A stretch of 64,000 bases of DNA from Calocera cornea HHB12733 (Eukaryota > Basidiomycota > Dacrymycetes > Dacrymycetales > Dacrymycetaceae): positions 65,156 to 129,155 of the forward strand of contig KV424003.1 in assembly GCA_001632435.1 (NCBI GenBank). The letters run 5' to 3'. Position 1 is the first letter of the stretch, and each line of letters starts with the position of its first letter. Below, in pieces: positions 45,827-57,627 of the stretch. The notes beneath the pieces are model-generated. The model saw only the letters and a program-made list of their open reading frames with translations, was not told the origin of the DNA and did no database searches. The position numbers and the translations under genes are program-made.

Positions 45827-47174
45827 ATGACTGATATCAAGGACACGGACGTGCCCGGCATTCAGAAGATCAACTTGGATGGGCTACAGCAGCATCTTGA
45901 AAGGTGGTCTGGCGTCAAGTGCCTCCACATAACGAAGTGGGCCACCGGAAGACATCATATAGTAAGCATATGTCCTTGGTGTGCATGAAATATGGGAGCT
46001 GAAGATGGTTAAAAGATGTATCGCTGTCAATTTCGTGAGACTGGACAATCGGGCTGGGAGCATATCATCATTCGTCTCTGCAAGCCCTACTCACCGGACA
46101 AGCTCCGGGCTGAGGTCAGCTTGGCCAGTTACTGATTCACATGATGCTGATTTACATCCCCCGCAGATCTCTACCCTTCGCTATATTCGAAGGTTTGTTC
46201 CGGATATCCCCGTCGTATCCTGCCCTCTGGTCAACACGTCTCCAAAAAACGGAGTTGGGTGCCAATTCAGTTTCCATCCTGTTGCGACTGGTGTTACTGC
46301 GGAGATGATGTGGAATGTCTGGCCATTGCAAGACAAGCTGGAGCTCGTCGAGAGGCTCGCGGAAATGATGCATGCCCTCTTCCGCCATCGTATCATCACC
46401 GAAGGCGACTACGGAGCGCTGTACATGGCTGCCAAAGACCACACCACCACCAGCGGCTTCGAGACCGGACCGGCAGTCACAGAGGCGATGTTCGAGCGTT
46501 CGTGGGAGCCTTTCCAGCGCGGAGAAGAGCCTTGGGAAGGGAACGCGCGGCTTGCGGTTCCTGCGGGTCCGTGGAAAACAGCCGGCGAGTGGCTGGGTGC
46601 GAACGTCAGTGCCCAGCTGAAATACCTCGAAGAGCACCCGGAAGTAGCCTGTCGCAGCATCAACAAGCACTATGCCCGCGAGCAGCGAGATATCGAGGAG
46701 CGCAAGGACCTCCTACGCAAGATGCTTCGTCTCTCTCGCGCCCTTCCCTTCCCTCCCGATCTCCCAGGAAGCACCAGGCCGGCCTTATACCGCCCCTACC
46801 TCAAGCTCAACGATATCATGGCGCGCCCCGACAACCTTGAGATCACGGCGCTGATCGACTGGGAGCTGACGAATGTAGTCCCCCTCTGGCAGGCGGCCGT
46901 TCCGCCCTCCTTCCTCGTGGGCAAGCACCGTACAGATACTGGCGAGGAGGTGGACATGCAGCCGCACTACCTGGAACGTTTCCTGGAACGGATGAGGCAG
47001 CTGGACGACGATGTGGCGCTGGAGGACCCGCAGGCCGTCGGGTGGCATGATTGCTATATGCAGGGAGTGATATTCAGGAGGATCAAGCAGCACTGCGACA
47101 GACAGTGGTACGAGCTGGACGGCGAGACGAAGACGACTGTGAAACAGTGGGACGCGCTGGTGCCTGTGCTGTAG
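45827..47174 (+). CDS. Aminoglycoside-phosphotransferase-fold protein, probable pseudokinase, 413 aa
   Basis: Fungal APH/choline-kinase-like protein. Exons 45827-45961, 46016-46114, 46167-47174 (1242 nt). The N-lobe forms after splicing: KWATGRHHIMYRCQFRE resembles the family's G-x-(Y/H)-N-x-V-Y-x-(V/L) loop and IIIRLCKPY holds the expected Arg/Lys strand. In the C-lobe the catalytic loop, usually H-P-D-L-x-x-x-N, reads YRPYLKLNDIM (about 286-296): His to Arg and Asp to Tyr. The metal-binding segment ITALIDWE (Asp about 309) is kept. Loss of the catalytic Asp suggests a non-catalytic or altered protein. The frame is otherwise intact over 1 kb, so this is not simple decay. Upstream in-frame ATGs (45699, 45512) are alternatives. 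Partner or substrate unknown. Confidence 0.75.
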
Positions 47175-47659
47175 ACTGAGATGATCGAGCTGCTGAGACG
47201 AGGTTGCTGATCGTGCGATATGCCGGCTGGTTGGCCCCGCTGGAGCCTGTGCTGGAGAGATGATTGAGCTGAGACGATGTTACCACTATCTGCTGGCTTT
47301 CTGACCTGATGATCTACTGCTAAAGAACCCTACGCAATGCCATGTTACTCTTAGATCCGTACATCCGTAATTCACGACATTGTCAGCCTTAGCGCTGTCC
47401 ACAAACCAAAGCGATGCGCGCGGAAGACTAGTGGTTGCAACGAGACTACTTATCCCCGACGGGCGGGTTACAAGCCCTCAGCGTGGCCTTCACCTCAGAA
47501 AAAAGCGCAATGCACAGGATGTTGTCAACGCGTATAGTCCATCCATTACGTCGCTACGACGGGCCAACAGTCCAAAGTCAAGCTGCAATGTATCCGAGTC
47601 CACCCGTCGCTTCCCCAAGCCCACCAGCCCCAAGCTAGACAACGCAGCACAGGCCAACA
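47175..47659. other. Convergent intergenic region
   Basis: 485 bases between two stops. Just after the APH-like stop, GCTGAGACGA words repeat twice. No gene. Confidence 0.5.
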
Positions 47660-49547
47660 CTACATGATCAGCACCTCGAGCAAACTCCGCAGCACCTTGC
47701 CGCCTCCCTCGCCTGTGCCCAAGTCCTCCCTCCGCACCAAGACAAGCCTTTCCTCGTCCACCCACGCCCAGACGACCCGCCCCTCCCGCTCCCCCGTCTC
47801 GGCCTTCCGGTACGCCAAGCCCGTGCGGACCTCCCCCGCCCAGAACGGGTTCCGCGGCAGGACCGTCTCCTGCAGCACGTCGCCCGGCCTTGGGTCGCGC
47901 CTCAGTGCCCTGGGGCAGAAGTCGACGACGCAGAACTTGGAGCTGTCTGGGTCGGCAGTGGGGAGGGGGAAGACGGCGCGTGTGGAGTGGGTGAAGCCTG
48001 TGCCGGATTGGTTGGGCAGGAGCGGGTCGAGCGGGATTATGCGCGTGTGGGTGGGGCCCCACGCGGACCACGGGATGAGCGGCGCATCGGGCTCCGGTTC
48101 CTGCTCCTGCTCCTGCTGCTCTTCGCCTCGAGCGGGGCAGGCCGAGCCCTCCAGCCCCGGCGGGTGCAGAAGGGCCGAGGCTAGCAGGAACATGACGTAC
48201 AGCCCGCTCTCCACCACGCGTGAAGTGACCCTTGACGGGCGGAGGGTGATGGCGAGCAGCTGCTGCGCGGGCGGGCAGTACCATGGGTAGCTGGTGGGGC
48301 GGAGGGAGGAGCGGTTCGGCGAGAAGGTCAGGGAGAGGCGGATGTCTTCCCGCAGCTTGGGGAGCGCCAGGGAGTGCGAGAGCCGGATGCCTTCTGCTGT
48401 CAATCCTGTCTTTGGGGCGGTGCTCGTGCTCGTGTTGGGAAAGGGGTCGATCGCGTACACGTCCAGCGTCGGCCCACCACCAGTCATACACCCCGCGACC
48501 AGCACGCCCTCCTCGACAAACGCCAGCGTCTCGTAGTGCCTCCACCCGGTCTTCCTTCTCCTCAACCCGCCCGCCCGCCAGTCGAACAAGACGAGCTCGT
48601 TCAGCCTCGTGCGGCCCAGGAAGGAGAGAACGACAATTGCGAGCGTGGAGCGGGAGAGGGAGGAGGCGAAGAGCTTCACCCCCGGGAAGTCGCCGGCCCA
48701 GGTCTGGAGGTAGGTCAAGGTTGGGGAGTGCGCTTGCGGGTGGGGCAGGCCGTGAAGGGTCAGGAAGTGGAAGGTCAGGCAGGCGCGGCTACGGGAATGC
48801 CAGTATCAGTACCCAGCGCTGCTGTTGTAGGTAGTAGAGGGGCTCACTCGGGCGTGCGCGTGATGTAGACTACCAGGTCCTGCCCAGGGTCAATGAGCAC
48901 ATCCTCGATGCTCCCCTCTGCTCTCCCGCCGGGAGGTCTAAATATCCGCATCTCCCTCTCCGGCTCGTCCTCATCATCATCACTGCCCGCTTCTGAGTTG
49001 TCCTCGCCCAGATCATCCCGCCACGACGGCAGCTTGACGAGCGCCACCCGGCCCTCGTCGCACTCCGCGTACCACCCGCCGCGTAGGTCCGCCCTCCACC
49101 CGAGCCACATTCCGGGGGGTATGCTCACCCTCTCCACGCGCTGGGGAGCGAGCGTCTCCCACCCTTCGGTGTGCGACTGGAGGAGGGCGAGCACGTGGGC
49201 GGGGGTGAATGCGCTCGGGAGGGGTACGAGGGAATTAGCGTGCAGTGCTATGTGGGATTGGAGGAGGAGGGAAGAGGCGAGTTGCAGGTAGAGCAGTTTG
49301 CAGGTCTACTGCGAGGCGTTAGCATATAGTCTTGCTCTCCGCACATCCTGCTCTCCCAGTATGTGCAGGGAAGCGGGGGACGTACGCGGCCGTGAGCGAG
49401 CATGTCGGGCACGGGGAGGAAGGAGAAGATGTGGGTGTGGATCTCCTCCGGCAGCGTGAGGAACGCGCTGGACGAGGTGAACGAGCCGGGCAGGCTGGGC
49501 CGCCGCTCGACGTCGCCGGATGGGGTGGGGAAGTCAAAGTCTGCCAT
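47660..49547 (-). CDS. F-box protein with long C-terminal region, 582 aa
   Basis: Likely SCF adaptor. Exons 49547-49386, 49305-48848, 48788-47660 (1749 nt). The F-box near residues 25-65 becomes complete only after splicing: FLTLPEEIHTHIFSFLPVPD, MLAHGRTCKLLYLQLASSLL. The first acceptor must be CAGTAG rather than the CAG three bases earlier, because the latter would leave an in-frame TAG. The remainder resembles basidiomycete F-box proteins with a WD-like or beta-propeller-type C-terminus (repeated strands such as VVLSFLGRTRLNELVLFDWRA, ETLAFVEEGVLVAGC, HTRIIPLDPLLP), containing an acidic patch and a Gln/Glu run. Start chosen at MADFDFPTP; an in-frame Met lies 69 bases upstream. The target is unknown. 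Confidence 0.75.
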
Positions 49548-49887
49548 GGCCACCAGCGTGCAGGTCGGCACACGCAGATGGGGTGAAGAGCAAAGCAGAT
49601 TGAAGAGAGAGGTCAAGAGGTCATCGCTCTATGCAGCTGCACCTAAGCACCCGCGCGTAATGATGCGCACTCTCGCTGCCCACCCAGCGCGTCTCCCAAT
49701 CAGAGCCCTCACATCACGCTTCTCTCGGAAAGCATCCGCTTTCCTCCTCACGCCTCCGATCCTCCCTGTTCCCAATCCGCTCACCGCACCCAGTCCGTCG
49801 TACAGTGCTCCCCCCTGCCCCACCCCTCCCTCCCTCCCTCCCTCCCCGTTGCGCTGCAGTCGGCCGCCCGGTCGACTCCTTAGAGAA
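49548..49887. promoter_or_regulatory. Shared promoter of F-box and complex I genes
   Basis: 340 bases between divergent start codons. Contains a (CCCT)n pyrimidine run at about 49823-49847, close upstream of the complex I gene start. Confidence 0.4.
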
Positions 49888-52680
49888 ATGCTTCGCACAG
49901 GGGCAAGGCGCGCACTCCGCTCCAGCTCCGGTGCGCCCCTTCCCTTCCCGCACCTCGTTGTATTCGACCCATGTTGACCAGCCCGTTCGGGTCCAGGTGC
50001 CCGGAGAGGCTTCCAGACCAGCACACGGCGCAGTGCGGATGTGACGCTCACAGTGGACGGGAAGAGCGTGACGGTGCCGGCGGGTATGTCTTCCCGCTGC
50101 AACGGACAGCAAGGGCTTCCGGGCTGATAGCTTGGGGATGCAGGCACGGCGCTGATCCAGGCTTGTGAGGCTGCTGGCGTTACGATCCCTAGGTATGTGC
50201 ATTCCTCACTGAATTCGTGAATATCGTGCTCATGTATGCTGCAGATTCTGCTACCATGACCGGTACGCTTCCCATCCGTGATATGCGCTGTATATATGCT
50301 GACGGTGTGGACGCATGAAGGCTCGCAATCGCAGGAAACTGTCGGTAAGTGCCACATATTCAACAGGTCATTCCAGGGACGAATAATCATTCTCGTAGCA
50401 TGTGCCTAGTCGAGGTCGCTCGCTCGCCCAAGCCCGTCGCATCATGGTATGCTCTTTCGCTGAGGAAGCCGGGGCTGTATTGAACGTGTGATAGTGCCGT
50501 GCCTGTCATGCCCGGTCAACAAGTGTTCACGAACACGCCGATGGTGCACGAAGCTCGGTGTGTGCAACCCGCCTCTGTCCTCTAATCAAGCTCACACCAG
50601 CACAGCGAGGGCGTGATGGAGTTCCTGCTCGCAAACCACCCGCTCGACTGCCCGATCTGCGACCAAGGCGGCGAATGCGACCTGCAAGACCAGTCGATGC
50701 GGTACGGTGCGGACCGCACGCGGTTCCACGAGATCACTGGCAAGCGCGCGGTGGAGAACAAGGATTTTGGCCCCCTCGTCAAGACGGTCATGAACCGGTG
50801 CATCCAGTGCACGCGCTGCGTGCGCTTCGCCAACGAGGTCGCCGGTGTCGAGGAGCTCGGCACGACGGGCAGGGGGAACGACATGCAGATCGGCATGTAT
50901 GTCGAGAAGATCATGGACTCCGAGCTGTCGGGGAACGTGGTTGACCTGTGCCCCGTGGGCGCGCTGACGTCCAAGCCATACGCGTTCCACGCGAGGCCGT
51001 GGGAGCTCAAGGACACCGAGTCGATCGACGTGCTCGACGCGGTCGGGTCGAACATAAACGTGCAGAGCCGCGGGCCCAAGGTGATGCGCGTCCAGCCGCG
51101 CACGAACGAGGACGTCAACGAGGAGTGGATTAGCGACAAGACGCGCTACGCGTACGACGGCCTGCAGTTCCAGCGGCTCATGACGCCCCTCGTGCGCCAG
51201 GGCGACCGCTTCGTCCCCGCCTCATGGGAGGGTGCGCTCAGTGCCATCCGCGAGGGGCTCGCTACCTCCGGCGCCAAGGGCAACGAGATCAAGGCTGTTG
51301 TCGGCGCGCTCGCGGACACCGAGTCGATCGTCGCCCTCAAGGACTGGGTCAACCAGCTCGGCTCGGACAACACTGCGCTCGACTGCCCTGGCGGGTCAGA
51401 GCCGCCCGCGACGGGCGTCGACGTTCGCGCCAACTACCTCTTCAACGCGACGATCCCCGCGCTCGAACAGGCGGACGCGATCCTCCTCGTCGGCACCAAC
51501 CCACGGCACGAGGCCGCCGTGATGAACTCGCGCATCCGGAAGAGCTACCTGCACACAGGGCTCGAGGTCGGCTTCATCGGCGAGCGGGCCGAGACGACGT
51601 ACGAGTACGAGTACCTGGGCGCGGACCTCAAGGCCGTCGACGAGTTTGTCAAGAGCAGCAAGGGCTTCGCGGCCAAGTTCAAGCAGGCGAAGAAGCCTCT
51701 GATCGTCGTGGGCTCCGCGCTGGCAGAGCACCCCGATGGCAAGGCGGCGCTCAAGACGCTTGCCAAGTACGTCGAGGCGAACAAGGCCAGGCTGCTGACG
51801 CCCGAGTGGAACGGGTTCTGTCTTCTCCAGAGGGTGCGTCCGCATGCGGTGCTGGCGTATCAGCGGGGCGATGCTGACGTGTTCTTCTATTTGCTTCTGG
51901 CGCCTGCAGCACGCCTCCCGCGCGGCGGCATACGACATCGGCTTCGCCCCGACCGCAGCGGCGGCTAAGGCTACGCCCAAGTTCGTCTACCTTCTCTCCG
52001 CGGACGACGTGGACCCAAAGACGATCCCCGAGGACGCCTTCGTCGTCTACCAGGGCTCGCACGGCGACCTAGGCGCCCAGATCGCTGATGTCGTCCTCCC
52101 CGGCGCGGCGTACACCGAGAAGGGCACGACGTGGGTCAACACGGAGGGGCGGGCGCAGATGGGCCGTGCGGCCGTGTCCATCCCGGGCGCAGCGCGCGAG
52201 GACTGGAAGATCATCCGGTGCGTAGCATTGCCGTTGCTCCTCTACTCCCTCTTTCATTCGCCCAGGCTAACTGGACCCTGTGTTATCCAGGGCCCTCTCC
52301 GAGGTCTGCGGCGCCGCCCTCCCCTACGATGACATTGTCGAGCTGCGCGACCGCATGTGGAGCATCTCCCCCACCCTCGTCCGGTACGATGCTGCCGAGC
52401 CCACCTCGGTGGGTGTGGCGACGCTGGGCCTGGCCCAGCTCGCGGGCGCCTCCACGCCCGCAAAGGCCAGCGGGAAGCCGTTCGAGAAGCCGATCAAGAA
52501 CTTCTACATGACCGACCCCATCTCTAGAGCGTGCGTCCTACTGTGCCCTGTCCCGCAGGAACCTATGCTAACAGGGGATACAGATCCGTGACCATGGCCC
52601 ACTGCACCAAGGCGTTCGTCAAGGGCGAGGGCTACGGCTTCTCCAAGGATGAGGCGGCGGGCCAGGCGTCTTTCGCATAA
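49888..52680 (+). CDS. NDUFS1: NADH:ubiquinone oxidoreductase 75/78-kDa subunit (complex I, NDUFS1), 739 aa
   Basis: Largest peripheral-arm subunit of mitochondrial complex I, carrying iron-sulfur clusters N1b, N4 and N5. Eleven exons: 49888-49930, 49982-50083, 50144-50192, 50245-50262, 50321-50344, 50399-50446, 50495-50557, 50606-51833, 51910-52217, 52291-52530, 52584-52680 (2220 nt). The N-terminus MLRTGARRALRSSS is a basic mitochondrial presequence. [2Fe-2S] ligands: RFCYHD, GNCRMCLVE, ASCAMPV. Then HPLDCPICDQGGECDLQ and CIQCTRCVRF with VDLCPVGALTS. The molybdopterin-oxidoreductase-like domain follows and the end is GYGFSKDEAAGQASFA. Seven small exons (18-102 nt) encode the presequence and first cluster, then a 1.2-kb exon. 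The exon 2 acceptor is ambiguous among three in-frame AGs within the presequence. Confidence 0.95.
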
Positions 52681-53058
52681 TCTGCCCTGGTGACCGGGGC
52701 AGCAATAGTGCGCTTTGACGCGCGCGCGGCGTGATGTTGATGCGGCGCGCCGAGCGCGAAAAGCGGACTGGGGTGTATTGTAGAATACCACAAAAATACT
52801 ATTCATTCGCAAATCGCGCTATGCATTACTATGGGTGACGCATACATCTACGATGTAACAAGGGAGAGTACATATGATGCTAGGAGAAGCACCGTGGCTT
52901 GCGATCGAGAACAGAAGAGAGAGGCATAGTTGTACGAGCTGATGGTATGGTACTTGGCGATCACCATGCTGACTCGCAGGACGTGGAGCAGAAGAAAGAA
53001 GAAAATCATGAACCTGCGTTTTGATAAGCTTGACCGCTGGCGAGTCAATGGTAGCCGC

Positions 53059-53513
53059 TTACAGGATAATGAACAGACAGGAGAGGATCACGAATGCCCG
53101 AAACTGCTCGACCGCGATGTCGACCGGCGTGCGCTCGGCGGTCCGAACAAAGCGGCCGTGCGGCTTGTCGGCGCCTAGAGCATCAGGCCTTGCTCGGCCG
53201 TGCTCGCGCTGCTTGTTGGACGCATGAAGGGCGAGTCGGCGTAGGCTTGCCTCGCGGGGACGACGTGGAAGGGCGACTGCATAGGCTGGCCCAAGGTCCC
53301 ACCGCTCAGGAGGAGGCATGACTCGATGATGCTGTGCGGGAGCGTGGTGAAGAGGAACAGGAAGACGTTGTAGAACGCGCTGGCCGATTGGGCAGTCGAG
53401 GGGGTGGGCATTTCGCGCTGGGATCGAAGGCGATTCAGGCTGGCCGGGTTGCTGAGTGCGATAAACCAGCAGTCAACAGGAGGGGTTATATGGCGCATTG
53501 TCACAATGACCAA
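53059..53513 (-). other. Possible small membrane-protein gene, unconfirmed
   Basis: Two overlapping minus-strand frames contain hydrophobic stretches: AFYNVFLFLFTTLPHSIIES in the upstream one and AFVILSCLFIIL at the very C-terminus of the downstream one. They might be joined by an intron into a small tail-anchored protein, but I find no unique splice that supports it and recognise no family. The 378 bases before it (52681-53058) hold nothing else I can name. Confidence 0.2.
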
Positions 53514-55909
53514 ATAGGGAAGTCATGCAGGCATTACAGACTGTAGATATCCCCAACGATCTTTGCGAATATCGTGTCGCACGTGCAGAAACCCAAGCTA
53601 CCAAACAGGATCGAAACAGCATTGCTCGACAGCTTGGACGCTTGGACAAATCAGGCAGGCGTCGAGCGCCCACGGAGCACTCGGAGAATCTCGAAGAAGC
53701 CGCGACTGTCCTTCGATTTCTAGAAGCTTCGTTGGAGCCACCAGGCCGGTCCGCAAGCGGTAGGATGCATAGATTACCAAGAGCGGACGACTGGGGCTCC
53801 CGAGTACTGCCCGGCGGTCTGTGCTCCAGATTGAGCACACCAGAAGATCGCTCGCTCAGTCATATCGATAACTTGTCCACTACGGTGGCATTCTGGCTCT
53901 CTCCTTGGTTCATTCATGCTGGTTACAGTACTCCAACAGAAGAAGGGTGCCCAAAAGGTGACTCTAGCATGCTACGTCAAAGCCGGAAATGGGAGAATTC
54001 CTTCAGGAAGGTTCAGAAGGCTCTTTGGTCAGTCTCCTGCAGCTTGCTTCCGTAAAAAAATTGCATGATGAAGGTGGTGCGCGGGTCGACCTTTCCAAGT
54101 TCAGTCTTGATCCGACAATGTGTGCTGGTAGCAGAAATTGTCTTTATCTCTGTTGCGTTCCTGTGATTTCCCAGTCTCACTTCTATTCGCTTCAGAGGCT
54201 ACGAGAACTACCTCGGCACGCAGGACATCGTGTCCGCTTCACAGGCTGATCAGAATGATTCCAGTACAATGGTATTGTGACCTGACGGTCCGAGCGGTCT
54301 GACTGCTATTTCTTTCCGGGGGTCGGGGTCCTATGACGCATCTCATGTCCAGTGCGCAGCAGTTTATCCTCTCTTCGGGGCTGTCTGCCTCAAACTCTGC
54401 ATCACTGGATCCCGATAGCGGAAAGCGACGTTGGGCGCAACCCGAAGTTGTATATCGCATCCAGCGGCCTGGATTTCAGTCGATGGCGTGAGTTGGCTTC
54501 TTATTGTGACTCCAGGGAGCTGACTGTTTCCTTTCAAGATGAAGTGCATTGAGCGCATCTGCAGGCAGCGCTCGTAATGTCGCCGACTCTTTGGATGCGG
54601 ACCGGCGTATCCATGAGCACGCCACCGGGAGCCACAGCTGAGGATCGCACAGTAAGCTGCTTACATTCGCGATTTGAGATCGATGCCCTTATGATGAGCA
54701 CTCAGCGGCGACCTTGCCCAACAGTCGGGCCGAATCGTTCGCCAAAGCCCTTATGCTCCACGCGCAGGTGAAGTTGTACCGATGCTGTGCAGAAGCGAAT
54801 GCACAGTTCTTCCGCTGTCTTTGAACACCTGTGCAATGTCTCATATGATATGTGGGGTGCCTGCATGCTCGTCCGGCGGTAGGCAGCACCCTGGTGGTTC
54901 ATCACTTCAAAAGAGACCGCGCGGGAAAGAAGCTAGGGTTTCCTTGAGCGCTAAGCACCAGACTCGGCGGATCATGAAGAAGCAATGTCTGTTATTTCTC
55001 GAACTGAGATGTACTATCCAATTCATCTGGCCGCCATGATCCGCTCACTGCTGACACTTTCAGCACATGCTCAATGACGAGAGTGGCTGGTTTGTGGCAG
55101 CAAACTACCTCGCCTTCTGGCCACTTGGATGGTCAAGTCCGGCATTGACCAGGATCTGAACAGTGACCAGATGTCCGAAATCAGGGCCCACGAACGCGAT
55201 GCAGGATCTCTCCGTAGAGAACGACCGGTTGCAAAGCAGGCGAGCCTTACTGTGTCCTGCTTCTGATGTGCTGACTATCCTTTCTGAGATTGAGGTCCTT
55301 AATTCATGTCGGATACCTCCAACACCATGCTTCTTCAGGCGTCAGACAGGCTACAGAGCTTTTCTGTCGTACGGCCACCCCAGAAGCGCGGGTCCGCTTG
55401 CGTCACCTCATCGCATCTACTGTACTCGGCTACTACCTTCTTCGATACAACATCTGGCTTGAGATGATGTCTGTATCGGTGCGATGGCTATTGCAGCACA
55501 TGCTCAACGACCGCTGGGCGCTTCTAGGCGGGAAGTAGACACAGCGACGGGAGATAAGGTCCAAATCATGGACGTCTTCAGGAAGACCGCCATCTCAAAG
55601 GTGCCCGATGTGGACAGCTCGTTCGGGTGAGTCTGTTGGGAGCAAGCATGGAAAATCACTCACTATCATGATGCTCCTCCCGAAGCCAACATGGGGCCCA
55701 AGTACGGTGCGAGCACAGATGTCCTCCGACCGTCACTGGCGCCCACGCATCGCTGAGACGAGCTTAAAACCAGGCGCCTGTATCACTGCTTGGTCTCTCG
55801 TCGTTGGGAAAACAGCCATATCACCGGTTGTCGCTCATAGCAGTCTATGCTCACTTTGGGTTACATTGCTGCCTCAACCCTGTCCGCGTCACCTCATCGA
55901 TTTTACAAC
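53514..55909. other. Gene-poor stretch with degraded coding-like fragments
   Basis: About 2.4 kb upstream of the acyltransferase. No complete gene can be assembled. Codon use looks protein-like only in fragments after about 55060 (listed separately). The base composition is more balanced than in the rest of the window. Confidence 0.45.
55061..55627 (+). pseudogene. Fragments of a decayed, unidentified gene
   Basis: Three frames alternate over about 570 bases with protein-like pieces: NDESGWFVAANYLAFWPLGW (from about 55073), RHLIASTVLGYYLLRYNIWL and QHMLNDRWALLGG (to about 55536), then DKVQIMDVFRKTAISKVPD (to about 55610). The words CAGCACATGCTCAA and a following GAC occur at both 55061 and 55493, each looking like an acceptor followed by HMLND, as if two copies of one exon were present. 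Stops and frame changes without matching splice sites suggest decay. I do not recognise the family. Confidence 0.3.
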
Positions 55910-57627
55910 ATGTCTGAAACTCAATGGGTTTCGCCGCAGGAAAGTAATCCAATGCTGGATATACTCCCTGTCTATGTGAGCGATTGCAACTTTGGTTTGG
56001 TGAGTCAGGAGTCATCCATGAGACGAACCGGTCTGACGATACCTAGCTTGTTTTCACTTGGCTACTCCCAGGACCATTGGACCGTCACAAGCTGACGAAC
56101 GCCGTCTCTCGAACTCTCACTCATTATCCCTTGTTCGCCGGTCGGTTGATCGGAATGGAGAACTGGCGTGACAAGCTGGCCGCCGGGAACCAAGTGGCGG
56201 GCTACATCTCTTTGGCCCATGCCTCACTGCCGATTACATATTTCAACAGTCCTCTTCTCCCCACCGAAGAGCTTCTTAGAGATTTCCATCCCGATGTGGT
56301 CGATCCGGTGCTCTGTGACAACGAGAACCCCCCTGCACACAAAGAGCCGCTCGTCAAGATGAAAGTCACAAACTTCGTCAATACGGGGGAAACGTCTATC
56401 ACCTTTGCCTTCTGCCATGTGCTGGGTAAGCCTTCGTTTCCATGACTAGACCGAGTCTCACGTCGTCTGCAAGGTGATGGGCTAACCTTCTTCCGCTTCA
56501 CCAACATGATCTCTCAATTTCACCGCGGCCTTCCAGCGGTGCATCCTCTTCCGACCTACGAGACCTACTTTCGCGGACCTCCTAGAATTCCCGACCATCG
56601 AGTACACCAAGTCGTCCAAGAGGCTGCACCTCACTTGCTCAAGCACTACGATAACAACGATGTAGGGGAGTTGTATGCGCGTTCGTTTCTTTCGACCACA
56701 AGACTCGATATCCAGTTCAGCCTAGATGAGCTGAGCATCCTCAAACGCGAAGCTTCTCGAGAAGCGGGTCGGAACGTTTCCAAGCAAGATGCTCTCGCGG
56801 CCTATCTTATCGCCGCTATCAACCGCACTAGCGATACGCAGGTCAATCAGATCATCAACCTCGTCAACGTGAGCTGGAGCAGCTGGCTGCTGGACCATGC
56901 GGTATGATTAACATTCTCTGCCATAGATTCGAGGAGAGGGAGAAACACCCGACGGTTTCCAGCTTCCACGCCTGTCTTCTGCTGGTAGTCAGCTTCTCCA
57001 TGTCTTTTCACCACCCCTGGCTCCAGAAGATTCACGGAAGCTCGGGAAGCTGGCTAAATGCGTGGGAGGTGGGTGTTTTTCCCGGCTGTGCCCGGTAATA
57101 CTAACGCGATTGTTCTGCAGATACTGTGCGCCAAGTTAGAAATGCTGAATATGTGAAGAACACCGCAGCAGCAACAATTGCCATCATGACCCAGCTCTTT
57201 GGTGCCCGCCGTCAAGCGTGGTGGGGTGCCGGCCCCAACCAAATCGTGCTGAATAATTGTTACAAGTACGCGGTATGGTCCTAATGGGCTCCAGCCGTAC
57301 TTATCAAACTGTAGGCTCACGTCACCAGACACCCACTTCGGCTATCCGGGAAAGGCGGTATTTGTTGTCAATGGATCGATGGAGCGCTACATCCGAATTT
57401 GGGCCGGCAACCCGAGCCGTAACAGCGATGGCACATGGAGCGCAAACGAGGGCAGCGCAGATGTCTCATTCCGCATCGAACACGAGCTGGCTGAACCGTT
57501 CATGAAGCTTCTGACCGAGGACAGACGCATGTGGTCACAAACGCATATGCGTCGTCCAGATCCCGCTCCTGTGTCCTTGCCACGCTACAATGAAGAGCTG
57601 TCGCTTCAAGCATACTCCCGGCTGTAG
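55910..57627 (+). CDS. BAHD-type acyltransferase (transferase family), 487 aa
   Basis: Acyl-CoA-dependent transferase of the BAHD/trichothecene acetyltransferase superfamily. Exons 55910-55999, 56047-56425, 56474-56868, 56927-57068, 57121-57265, 57315-57627 (1464 nt). The catalytic HxxxD motif is formed across a splice: FCHVLG plus D (His 154, Asp 158). Other family features: an N-terminal strand LVFTWLLPGPLDRHKL with LTHYPLFAGRL, and the NIRGEGETP-type segment (VN joined to IRGEG). The C-terminal DFGWG motif is replaced by HFGYPGKAVFV. The start MSETQWVSPQ was chosen; an in-frame ATG lies 63 bases upstream. Fungal members acylate secondary metabolites or trichothecene-like alcohols, but the substrate here is unknown and no synthase gene is nearby. 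Confidence 0.8.

Noticed and set aside
34866..57627. A secondary-metabolite cluster (P450, MFS, ABC exporter, aldo/keto reductase, acyltransferase).
   Set aside because: The genes are spread over 30 kb, separated by glutamate dehydrogenase, an F-box gene and complex I, and no polyketide, peptide or terpene synthase or pathway regulator is present.
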